From Saccharopolyspora rosea (GTDB lineage: Bacteria; Actinomycetota; Actinomycetes; Mycobacteriales; Pseudonocardiaceae): DNA of 64,000 bases. Below, piece by piece: positions 48,353 to 55,260 of the stretch (position 1 is the first letter of the stretch; every line of letters begins with the position of its first letter). The notes below the pieces were generated by a model. The model worked only from the letters and a program-made list of their open reading frames with translations. It had not been told where the DNA came from and searched no databases. The stretch is from assembly GCF_025643595.1 (NCBI RefSeq), contig NZ_CP102826.1:2418001-2482000 (forward strand), given 5' to 3'. The position numbers and the translations under genes are program-made.

Positions 48353-48850
48353 ATGGGCACCAACCTTCCGGTACCGATCGAGTTCTCGTTGCCCTCGGGG
48401 TGGCGTTCGGTGCCTCCAGAAGCGGTCGGCACGCCTGGCGCGGCCTTCGTCGCGCTGCATCCGGGCAGCGCCCAGCACGGTTTCACCGCCAACATCACGA
48501 TCACCGGTGAGACGCACGAGGGAGACATCACGCTCACCGAGATCGGCGACGCGGCGGTAGACCGGCTGCGCGCGCAGGGCGCTCGCGACGTGACGCTGGG
48601 ACGGCGCAACGAGACCGGTACGGCCGAGGACCCCGGCCTGACGCAGGCGGTCAAGCTGAACGTCGATGTGCGGGGACGACCGCAGGACTTGATCCAGTTC
48701 CAGGTCTTCCTCACCATGCGCGATCGACACGATCCGAGGCGACGAGCGGTCCTGCATGTCGTCCTGTCCGCACTACCTGAGCAGTTCCCGAGCGTGATCG
48801 GGAACTTCGAACAGTTCCTATCCACCATCAGACCCGAGGGTGCGCAGTGA
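48353..48850 (+). CDS. LpqN/LpqT-like protein without signal peptide
   Basis: A 165-residue protein beginning PIEFSLPSGWRSVPPEAVGT, with a core FTANITITGE, GDAAVDRL and a final QFPSVIGNFEQFLSTIRP. This is the layout of the LpqN/LpqT/DUF1795 fold. Unlike mycobacterial LpqN it lacks a signal sequence and lipobox, so it should be cytosolic. In this operon it may act as a chaperone for the preceding secreted pair. Its stop overlaps the next start (GTGA). Confidence 0.6.
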   Translation: MGTNLPVPIEFSLPSGWRSVPPEAVGTPGAAFVALHPGSAQHGFTANITITGETHEGDITLTEIGDAAVDRLRAQGARDVTLGRRNETGTAEDPGLTQAVKLNVDVRGRPQDLIQFQVFLTMRDRHDPRRRAVLHVVLSALPEQFPSVIGNFEQFLSTIRPEGAQ

Positions 48851-49350
48851 GCGAGATCGCCAACCAGCTACTGGCCAGGATCGAGGCCATCGACGCCGCC
48901 GCCGCGGACAACGACGCTCGGACCGAGGCCTACCAGCGGATGGCCGAGCAGCTGGCGGACGTGGAAGGCCGCGCGACCTCGTCGGACGGAGTGGTCACCG
49001 TGGTCGCCGGTGCCGATGGTGCGGTGCACTCGATCACCTTCAGCGACCAGTTCCGCAACGCCACACCGCAAGCACTGTCGGCCAGCGTCCTGCACACCAT
49101 CGCTCAGGCGCGGGTATCAGCGGCTCGGCGCCAGGCCGAGGTCGTCCGCGACGAACTCGGCGACACCGAACTGCTCGATCGGGTATTGGACTCCGACGAG
49201 CGGACTTTCGGCGATCAGCGTCCGCAGGACCCGGGTCCAGCCCCTGCCGCAGTACCGGCGACCAGCAGTCGAGCAGCTCAGGACATCGACGACGACTACG
49301 ACGACTACTTCGACGATTTCAGCGCCTACAACGAGAGGACACGTCGATGA
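48847..49350 (+). CDS. YbaB/EbfC-family protein, second EspL-like paralogue
   Basis: A 167-residue protein with the YbaB core: an N-terminal helix (NQLLARIEAIDAAAADNDAR), strands VVTVVAGADGAVHSITFS and a helix-rich end, plus an Asp/Tyr-rich tail DIDDDYDDYFDDFSAYNE. It is the counterpart of the YbaB-like protein at 12840-13253, so both T7SS substrate groups in the window have one. It starts at a GTG overlapping the previous stop and overlaps the next start (ATGA). Confidence 0.75.
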   Translation: MSEIANQLLARIEAIDAAAADNDARTEAYQRMAEQLADVEGRATSSDGVVTVVAGADGAVHSITFSDQFRNATPQALSASVLHTIAQARVSAARRQAEVVRDELGDTELLDRVLDSDERTFGDQRPQDPGPAPAAVPATSSRAAQDIDDDYDDYFDDFSAYNERTRR

Positions 49351-50099
49351 GCGGGTGGCTGATCGCCGTCATCGTGGTGGGCGGTTGCCTGGTGGTGGCT
49401 GCTGGGGTGATCGCGCTGGTGGTGTGGTCACGGCGGAGCTACTACGCGGACGAAAAGGCAGTGCTGGAGCGGCTGAAAGGACAGGCCGCCGATCTGGGCT
49501 GGACGTACGAGGAGCGCAACGACTCGTACGTCTCGGTCTACAACGAGCAGCGCGAGTACATGCAGCAACGGTTGTTGCCCATGCCGACCCGGCAGAATCC
49601 GCTGGCCCCGTTGCAGCCGTACCACCGACCGCCGAAGGCGGTGGCCGCGAAGCAGATCGTCACCGGTGTTCATCGCGGTCGGCCGTTCATCGCAGCCACG
49701 TTCACCGTCAACTACGCCAACGAGCAAAGTTCGGAACGGGTGATCTGGGTGCGCACTCCGGCGCCGGGCCCGGCGCTGTCCGTCTCCCGGGAGGCGCGAA
49801 TGGCGAGCCGGGTCAACAAGACCATCGGGCAGGGTGACGTGCAGGTCGGCAATCCGGAGTTCGACGAGCGGTTCGAGATCAGCGAGCAGGACGAGCGCTT
49901 CACTCGCACCGTGCTGAACCCGGCGGTGATCGAGTACCTGCTCAAAACCCCGCGCAAGTTCCAATCGATGTCGTTCCTGGCGGATCACATCGACTTCTCC
50001 GACCAGGTCACCGACCACCGGGACCCGGAACAGCTCATCCCGGCTCTGGACCTGCGGTGCGACGTGCTCGACCGGGTCCCGCAGTCCGCGTGGACCTAG
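49347..50099 (+). CDS. Membrane-anchored protein of the T7SS-substrate operon
   Basis: A 250-residue protein with a single N-terminal transmembrane helix (residues ~4-28, LIAVIVVGGCLVVAAGVIAL) followed by a Tyr/Arg-rich juxtamembrane part and a soluble domain (~60-245). DUF3137-like proteins have this shape, but I cannot assign a family. No catalytic motif is visible. It is translationally coupled to the YbaB-like gene (ATGA) and could be the immunity or docking protein of the operon. Confidence 0.6.
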   Translation: MSGWLIAVIVVGGCLVVAAGVIALVVWSRRSYYADEKAVLERLKGQAADLGWTYEERNDSYVSVYNEQREYMQQRLLPMPTRQNPLAPLQPYHRPPKAVAAKQIVTGVHRGRPFIAATFTVNYANEQSSERVIWVRTPAPGPALSVSREARMASRVNKTIGQGDVQVGNPEFDERFEISEQDERFTRTVLNPAVIEYLLKTPRKFQSMSFLADHIDFSDQVTDHRDPEQLIPALDLRCDVLDRVPQSAWT

Positions 50100-50125
50100 C
50101 CAGACCACTTTGGAGGATCGCCATC

Positions 50126-50449
50126 ATGTTGCGCACCACCAGTCTCCCGGCGTTGGCCGCGAGTTGCGCGGGTCTGCTGCTCGCCGGTTGTTCGGTGTCC
50201 GCCGGAACCGAGGCGGACATCGACAAGGCCACCCTGGAACACGGCATCACCGACACGTTGACCAAGAAGGTGGGCCGCAAGCCCGACTCGGTGACGTGTC
50301 CGGGGCCGTTGAAAGCCGAGGTCGGGCAGTCCGAGCGCTGCGTGCTCGTCGGTGACGGAACCCGCTACGGCGTGACCGCCACCATCACCTCGTACCAGAA
50401 CGGCAACGCGCAGTACGACGTCAAGGTCGACGAACAGCCGATGCACTGA
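50126..50449 (+). CDS. DUF4333-family lipoprotein
   Basis: A 107-residue secreted lipoprotein: signal peptide MLRTTSLPALAASCAGLLLA and lipobox LLAGC (Cys22). The mature part has VTCPGPLKAEVGQSERC, the two-Cys signature of DUF4333, and YGVTATITSYQNGNAQYDVK. The domain is common in actinobacterial cell-envelope proteins and has no known activity. GGAGGA lies 8 bases before the ATG. It is the last gene of the operon. The following 114 bases before the convergent hydrolase gene hold no gene. Confidence 0.82.
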   Translation: MLRTTSLPALAASCAGLLLAGCSVSAGTEADIDKATLEHGITDTLTKKVGRKPDSVTCPGPLKAEVGQSERCVLVGDGTRYGVTATITSYQNGNAQYDVKVDEQPMH

Positions 50450-50563
50450 TCTTCATCCGTCCTCTGTGGATGGACAAGCGGGCGCCGGACCTCCGGGGCG
50501 TCGGTCAATTCCAGCCTGCCGGCTCGGCGGCCTGGCAGGGGAACCGCTGGGGTCTTGGCGGTG

Positions 50564-51457
50564 TCACCGTGCGGCTGCGAGGTGCTCGGCCAGGAACGGC
50601 AGGGTCACGTCGGCCATCTCGTCGGGCACTTCCTCGGCGAGGTCGTGTCCGGCGTCGAACACGTGGCCGGTGACGTCGTCGGCCATGAGCCGCATCTGGG
50701 ACTCGTTGCGGTCTCCGATGAACGCGGAACCGCCGAGTGCCAGGACCGGGATGTCCAGCTTCTGCTGCGCGGCCTGCCGGTTCTGCTCGGCGTCGACGAG
50801 CATCGCCCGGTAGATCGAGAGCATCGCGCGGATACCGCCGGGCCTGGAGTAGCAGCGCACGTATTCCTCGACCGCGTCGGGAGTGGCGCTGTCGGGGTGG
50901 CTGCGCTCGGATTTGATCATGTACGTGATCAGCTCGCGCTCGTGCCCGGCGATCAGCATCTCGGGCACGTCCGGTTGGAAGTAGAAGCCCAGATGCCACA
51001 GGTGCATGCCGCTGGAGACGTTCTCGGCGGTGAGCGCGGTGTGGTCCTCGAAGCCGAACCCGGGGAACAGCGCCTCGGCGAACACGAGAGCGGTGACGTG
51101 GCCGCGGTGGCGGGCGGCGAGCTGGTAGCCGATCACCGCTCCCCAGTCCTCGCCCACCACCGCGTACGTCTCGTGCCCCAGGTGGGCCATCAGCTCGGCG
51201 ATGTCGTCGCTCATCGTCACGGAGTCGTAGCCCTCCGACGGGCGGGCGGAGTCGCCGAGGCCGCGCAGGTCCGGCACGACGACGGTGTGGTGGGGCGTCA
51301 GCTTCGGGACGAGGTGGCGCCAGTGGTAGCCGGTCTTGGGCACGCCGTGCAGCAGCACCACCGCGGGACCCGATCCGGCCGTCCGGTAGTGCAGATTCGT
51401 TCCGTTGACCGCGGCACGGCCCGTGCGGACGGGCGTTCCGGCGTGGTCGAGCAGCAT
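50564..51457 (-). CDS. Alpha/beta hydrolase, epoxide hydrolase/dehalogenase-like
   Basis: A 297-residue alpha/beta hydrolase. HGVPKTGYHW is the oxyanion-hole strand, VVGEDWGAVIGYQLA contains an Asp nucleophile (as in epoxide hydrolases and haloalkane dehalogenases, not Ser), and VFDAGHDLAEEVP the catalytic His. The frame is open to 51517, but the ATG at 51457 (MLLDHAGTPVRTGRA) has an AAGGAAG just upstream and matches the family length. It lies downstream of the TetR gene, with a palindrome in the 135-bp gap, so it is probably repressed by that regulator. Confidence 0.85.
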   Translation of the reverse strand: MLLDHAGTPVRTGRAAVNGTNLHYRTAGSGPAVVLLHGVPKTGYHWRHLVPKLTPHHTVVVPDLRGLGDSARPSEGYDSVTMSDDIAELMAHLGHETYAVVGEDWGAVIGYQLAARHRGHVTALVFAEALFPGFGFEDHTALTAENVSSGMHLWHLGFYFQPDVPEMLIAGHERELITYMIKSERSHPDSATPDAVEEYVRCYSRPGGIRAMLSIYRAMLVDAEQNRQAAQQKLDIPVLALGGSAFIGDRNESQMRLMADDVTGHVFDAGHDLAEEVPDEMADVTLPFLAEHLAAAR

Positions 51458-51554
51458 TTTCTTCCCAACTTCCTTGCTGCGCTTGGCAATGCGGGGGTGG
51501 GGTCGCGTGGCGCGCACGCCGGTCCCGGTGCGCGCAGCGCAGGATGTGCGCTCG

Positions 51555-51576
51555 TTCTGGATCGACTGATCCAGTA
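51555..51576. promoter_or_regulatory. Operator-like palindrome before the hydrolase gene
   Basis: CTGGATCGACTGATCCAG (51557-51574) has perfect 7-bp arms. With its flanks it matches 17 of 22 bases of the site at 52188-52209 before the TetR gene. It is probably the TetR operator that controls the hydrolase. Confidence 0.65.
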
Positions 51577-51592
51577 TGGCGGCAGCAAAAAA

Positions 51593-52171
51593 TCAGTCGA
51601 GAGCGGCCAGGGCGACCTCCACGAGGGGTTCGAGGGTGCCGGCATCCGGAGTGATCTTCGCGGAGACCAGCAGTCCGTTGAGGAAGGTCACGAGGAAGGC
51701 CGCCAGCGCGTGCGGGTCGTGCCGCGCCGCGATCTCGCCGCGCTCCGCCGCGACTCGCAGCACCTCGGCGAGCGCGTCCCGGCTGGCGTCCTGCATGTCC
51801 CGCACCGCGCGCCGGGTCGGCGCATCCTCCGGCAGGCGCTCGCAGGCGGCGTTGACGACCAGGCAGCCCCGGCCGTCGTGTTGCACGGCGATCCGGATCC
51901 GCTCGACCAGCATCGTGCGGATCGCCGACCGGGCGTCCGCCCCGTCTTTCAGGCTGTTCAGGGCGTCCGCCGCGAGAGTGGTGCGGTAGTGCTCCACCGC
52001 GGCCTGGTACAGGCCCTCCTTGCCGCCGAACGCGGCGTACAAGGACCCCTGCCCGATCCCCAGGTGCCGGGTCAGGTCCCGCACCGAGGTCGCCTCGTAG
52101 CCGCGCGACCAGAACAGCTCCATCGCGCGGGCCACCGCCGCCTCGGTGTCGAATTCGCGAGTCCTGACCAC
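51593..52171 (-). CDS. TetR/AcrR-family transcriptional repressor
   Basis: A 192-residue regulator. The N-terminal helix-turn-helix reads EATSVRDLTRHLGIGQGSLY with the typical AAFGGKEGLYQAAVEHY that follows; the rest is the helical ligand-binding and dimer domain. The start is the GTG at 52171 (VRTREFDTEAAV), because earlier codons in the frame have no family similarity and overlap the operator. It is followed on the same strand by the hydrolase it probably regulates; a copy of its operator lies upstream of each gene. Confidence 0.88.
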   Translation of the reverse strand: MVRTREFDTEAAVARAMELFWSRGYEATSVRDLTRHLGIGQGSLYAAFGGKEGLYQAAVEHYRTTLAADALNSLKDGADARSAIRTMLVERIRIAVQHDGRGCLVVNAACERLPEDAPTRRAVRDMQDASRDALAEVLRVAAERGEIAARHDPHALAAFLVTFLNGLLVSAKITPDAGTLEPLVEVALAALD

Positions 52172-52187
52172 GCCGCCACCGTACCCT

Positions 52188-52209
52188 TTCTGTATCGAAC
52201 GATCAAGAA
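52188..52209. promoter_or_regulatory. Operator-like palindrome before the TetR gene
   Basis: CTGTATCGAACGATCAAG (52190-52207) is an imperfect palindrome 17 bases upstream of the TetR start and closely matches the site at 51555-51576. The shared consensus is CTGkATCGAmyGATCmAG. It probably serves autorepression. The rest of 52210-52394 shows no gene. Confidence 0.65.
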
Positions 52210-52394
52210 AGCAGCAGCGCTGGCGGCCGAATCCCCACTGCCGGATCGTCGCCTCGTCGTTGCCGACCAGTGCGCCTGCCCGAGCTGGTAGTCGGCGTGC
52301 CGGCCGCTCCACCACGTGAAGAGACCGCGACCGGTCCAGCGACCGGCGATCGCCCGCACCGCACTTGTCCACAACGGACAGTCCGATCAGCAGG

Positions 52395-52769
52395 TCAACG
52401 GCGTCGGTTCGCGCAGCGGATGCAGGTGCGGGCCGCCGGGCGGGCGGCCAGCCGCTCCCGCGCGATCGGGCGGCCGCAGCGCAGGCAGCTGCCGTAGGTG
52501 CCGTCGTTCAGGCGCTTCTCGGCGGCGTCGAGGTCGTCGAGCTCCGCACGTGCCTGGTCGAGCAGCGACTGGGTCTGCGCCCGTTCGAACGCCAGCGTGG
52601 CGCCCTCGGGATCGTGCTCGTCGTCGCCGGTCCCGGGGGTCTCCAACTGGGAGTTGAGGTCGCGGCGCAGGGCCGCGACGCGCCGTTCGGTGTCACGGCG
52701 CCGTGCGGCGAGCCTCCTGCGAGCCGCGTTGACCTCGGCCTCGCCACGACCGCGTCCCGGTTCGCTCAC
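52395..52769 (-). CDS. DksA/TraR-type zinc-finger protein
   Basis: A 124-residue protein with a coiled-coil N-terminal half (RRRLAARRRDTERRVAALRR), the EGATLAFERAQTQSLL block, and a C-terminal four-cysteine zinc finger CLRCGRPI...CIRC. The family binds RNA polymerase in its secondary channel. Actinobacterial members are usually of the short type without the two catalytic Asp tip residues, and I see none here. It may act as a stress regulator. It ends near the methyltransferase gene on the same strand. Confidence 0.85.
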   Translation of the reverse strand: MSEPGRGRGEAEVNAARRRLAARRRDTERRVAALRRDLNSQLETPGTGDDEHDPEGATLAFERAQTQSLLDQARAELDDLDAAEKRLNDGTYGSCLRCGRPIARERLAARPAARTCIRCANRRR

Positions 52770-52796
52770 GTCCGGTGAACGCCCGGGCGCGGCCGG

Positions 52797-53405
52797 TCAT
52801 TCCCGGGGGCGCAGCAGGGCGACGAGGAAGTCGGAGTCCTCGGTGAACGGGCGCAGGTCCCAGGTGGACAGCAGCAGGTCGGGTTCGAGCCCGGCCGATT
52901 CCGCGTCCGCGAAGAACTCGGCGAACTCGTAGCCGCGGCCGCCCCCGAAACCGATCGCGGCGCGGCCGCCCGGCGCGAGGTGCGCGCGGAGCCGTTCCAG
53001 GACCTGGCGGCGGGTGCTGGGGGCGAGGAAGGTCATCACGTTCCCGGCGCAGACGACCGCGTCGAACGGCGAGTCGACGCCCCGCGCGGCCAGGTCGAGT
53101 TCGGCCAGGTCGCCGACCAGCCAGAGCGGTCCCGGGTGGTCCTGCTCGGCGGCCTCGATCAGCGCCGGGTCGACGTCGACGCCGACGACTTCGTGCCCCG
53201 CGTCGGCCAGCGCGCCGCCGATCCGGCCCGGCCCGCATCCGGCGTCCAGGATGCGGGCGCGGCGCGGCACCATGGTGTCCACCAGCCGGGCTTCCCCGGC
53301 GAGGTCGTCACCGGCGCGGGCCATGGACCGGAACCGCTCGATGTACCAGGAGGAGTGGCCGGGGTTCGCGGCGACCTTGCGCATCCAGAGGCTCTGCTCG
53401 ACCAT
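52797..53405 (-). CDS. Class I SAM-dependent methyltransferase
   Basis: A 202-residue methyltransferase. RILDAGCGPGRIGGALADAG is motif I, VVGVDVDPALI motif II, and FDAVVCAGNVMTFLAP motif III; the end is a short beta strand LVALLRPRE. The start SLWMRKVAANPGHSSWYIERF is typical of a small actinobacterial family often of unknown substrate. It lies 27 bases upstream of the DksA/TraR gene on the same strand, so they may be co-transcribed. Confidence 0.85.
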   Translation of the reverse strand: MVEQSLWMRKVAANPGHSSWYIERFRSMARAGDDLAGEARLVDTMVPRRARILDAGCGPGRIGGALADAGHEVVGVDVDPALIEAAEQDHPGPLWLVGDLAELDLAARGVDSPFDAVVCAGNVMTFLAPSTRRQVLERLRAHLAPGGRAAIGFGGGRGYEFAEFFADAESAGLEPDLLLSTWDLRPFTEDSDFLVALLRPRE

Positions 53406-53851
53406 GCCCCCATTCTCCCGGACCGGCCATCGGCGATCATCGACCGGACCCGGGAACCCGCCCGAGCACCGCCGGGGATCCGTGCGCCCCGCAGCTCAAC
53501 GGCTTGCCGGTCAACTGCACGGAACTTCCCATCGGCGCCATCAACCCCGCACCCAAGGCCACCAAGTGCGGCTGGAGCACCAGCTGTTGCCGGACATGAC
53601 GTTGGTGACACAGGCCGACGTCAGTGAAACCAAGATGCTTCGCCGGGCATCGGTCGGGTAGCGTGCGGGCCATGTCGAGTCCTGAGTCGGACGAGGTGGG
53701 GGCTTTCGGTCACGCCGTCAGCCCCCTGACCCACTGAACTCGTAGCCCTGTCGTCGCGCCGCATTCTGCGGCCGGACGAGTGTGCCTATTGGGGCTGGCC
53801 GCGGTGACGAGATGACCCTTCTCGCGCTTGTCCTCACCTCGGAGCCACTCG
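53406..53851. other. 446-bp gap without a convincing gene; possible coding remnants
   Basis: In one plus-strand frame (~53455-53599) a Cys-rich string reads LNGLPVNCTELPIGAINPAP and ends SCC, but it has no start codon, so it looks like a remnant. An inverted repeat, GGGGGCT and AGCCCCC (around 53697-53726), may be a terminator. The part just before the exporter gene has a GGAG at 53840-53843 as its ribosome site. Confidence 0.4.
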
Positions 53852-55030
53852 ATGCCTCTCCCGCTGTACCTGCTTGCCATGGCGGTTTTCGCCATGGGCA
53901 CCTCGGAATTCATGCTCGCCGGTCTCCTGCCGGGCATCGCCTCAGACGTCGATGTCGCAGTCGGGACAGCCGGAACACTCACCTCGGCCTTCGCGGTCGG
54001 CATGATCATCGGTGCCCCCCTTGTGGCCGCGCTTGCCCGCAACTGGCCCAGGCGCTCCAGCCTTCTCGGGTTCATCCTCACTTTCGCGGCAGCTCATGCC
54101 GTGGGTGCCAGCACCACCAGCTTCCCGGTCCTGTTCGCTACCCGGGTCGTCGCCGCGCTCGCGAACGCAGGGTTTCTTGCCATCGCTCTGACGGCTGCCG
54201 CCACGCTGGTCTCGCCCGACAAGAAGGGACGTGCCCTGGCAGTGCTGCTGTCAGGCACGACGGTGGCCACGATCGCCGGTGTCCCCGGCGGCTCGGTGCT
54301 CGGCACGTTGCTCGGCTGGCGGGCCACATTCTGGGCTGTCGCCGCTGTCTGCCTGCCTGCAGCTCTCGGCATCCTGAAGGGAATCCCAGCCGGACGTGAG
54401 GAGGATGAGGCGACTGGCAGGCCAGCGTTGCGAGCAGAGCTCGCCCAGCTCACAGGGCCGCGGTTGATTCTGGTGATGCTGCTCGGCGCGCTGGTGAACG
54501 CGGCAACCTGCGCAAGCCTCACCTTCCTCGCCCCCGTGGTGACCGACAGCGCCGGGCTGGGCGAGTTGTGGATCTCTGTCGCCCTGGTGCTCTTCGGCGC
54601 CGGTTCGTTCGTGGGCGTCACCGTCGCCGGCCGGCTGTCCGACCGGCGTCCCGGTCCGGTCATCGCAGTCGGCGGCCCGCTGCTGCTCATCGGCTGGCCG
54701 GCCATGGCGATGCTGGCCAACGAGCCGGTCGCCCTGTTCATCCTCGTGTTCGTGCAGGGCGCACTGTCGTTCGCGCTGGGCAGCACGCTGATCACGCGGG
54801 TCCTCTACGAGGCCGCAGGAGCCCCCACCATGGCTGGATCGTATGCGACCGCGGCGCTCAACGTGGGCGCCGCCGTCGGCCCCGTCATCGCTGCGGCCAC
54901 CCTCAACACCGAAGCCGGGGCCCGCGGACCGCTCTGGGCAAGTGCACTCCTCGTCGCGGTCGCACTGCTCATCGCGTTTCCCCGCCTCACCGCCGTCACG
55001 GCCGGCCGGAGCACCGAGGTGCTCCAGTGA
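53852..55030 (+). CDS. cmx: Cmx/Cml-type chloramphenicol efflux MFS transporter
   Basis: A 392-residue, twelve-helix major facilitator transporter. MAVFAMGTSEFMLAGLLPGI at the start and TSAFAVGMIIGAPLVA, RVVAALANAGFLAIAL and VAGVPGG-type segments (here IAGVPGGSVLG) match the Cmx/Cml chloramphenicol exporters of Corynebacterium and Streptomyces. The ATG at 53852 gives the family N-terminus and has GGAG 8 bases upstream; the TTG 24 bases earlier is less likely. Codons such as CTT and GCA are more frequent than in neighbouring genes, and an IS481 remnant abuts its 3' end, which suggests horizontal acquisition. Confidence 0.85.
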   Translation: MPLPLYLLAMAVFAMGTSEFMLAGLLPGIASDVDVAVGTAGTLTSAFAVGMIIGAPLVAALARNWPRRSSLLGFILTFAAAHAVGASTTSFPVLFATRVVAALANAGFLAIALTAAATLVSPDKKGRALAVLLSGTTVATIAGVPGGSVLGTLLGWRATFWAVAAVCLPAALGILKGIPAGREEDEATGRPALRAELAQLTGPRLILVMLLGALVNAATCASLTFLAPVVTDSAGLGELWISVALVLFGAGSFVGVTVAGRLSDRRPGPVIAVGGPLLLIGWPAMAMLANEPVALFILVFVQGALSFALGSTLITRVLYEAAGAPTMAGSYATAALNVGAAVGPVIAAATLNTEAGARGPLWASALLVAVALLIAFPRLTAVTAGRSTEVLQ

Positions 55031-55190
55031 CCCGTGCGAACGCCCCTTGAACATCGAGGGACGCCGACGGCTCGTGGAGCGCTGCCGCACCCGTCCGATC
55101 GCGCACGTCGCCGCCGAGGCCGGTGTCTCCCGCGTCCGCCCGTCCATGGGTGGCGGGCCCACGGACGCGGCTCCGATCACCGGCCTCACA
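55028..55190 (+). pseudogene. IS481-family transposase remnant
   Basis: From 55028 the plus strand reads VTRANAP, then after a one-base frameshift LNIEGRRRLVERCRTRPIAH and VAAEAGVSR, the start of the helix-turn-helix of IS481-family transposases. A further shift gives a relic WRAHG. The rest of the element, including the DDE domain, is absent. It overlaps the end of the exporter gene and is followed by about 70 bases without features. Confidence 0.75.
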
Positions 55191-55260
55191 CCGCCGCCGG
55201 AAACTGTCCTCCAGCCTCACGCCTCCACGGGAGCGTCACCAACGTCATGGCCAGCAACAA

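Noticed and set aside
53455-53599. Cys-rich frame (LNGLPVNCTELPIGAINPAP) as a small secreted protein gene
   Set aside because: No start codon or ribosome site in frame; at best a remnant.
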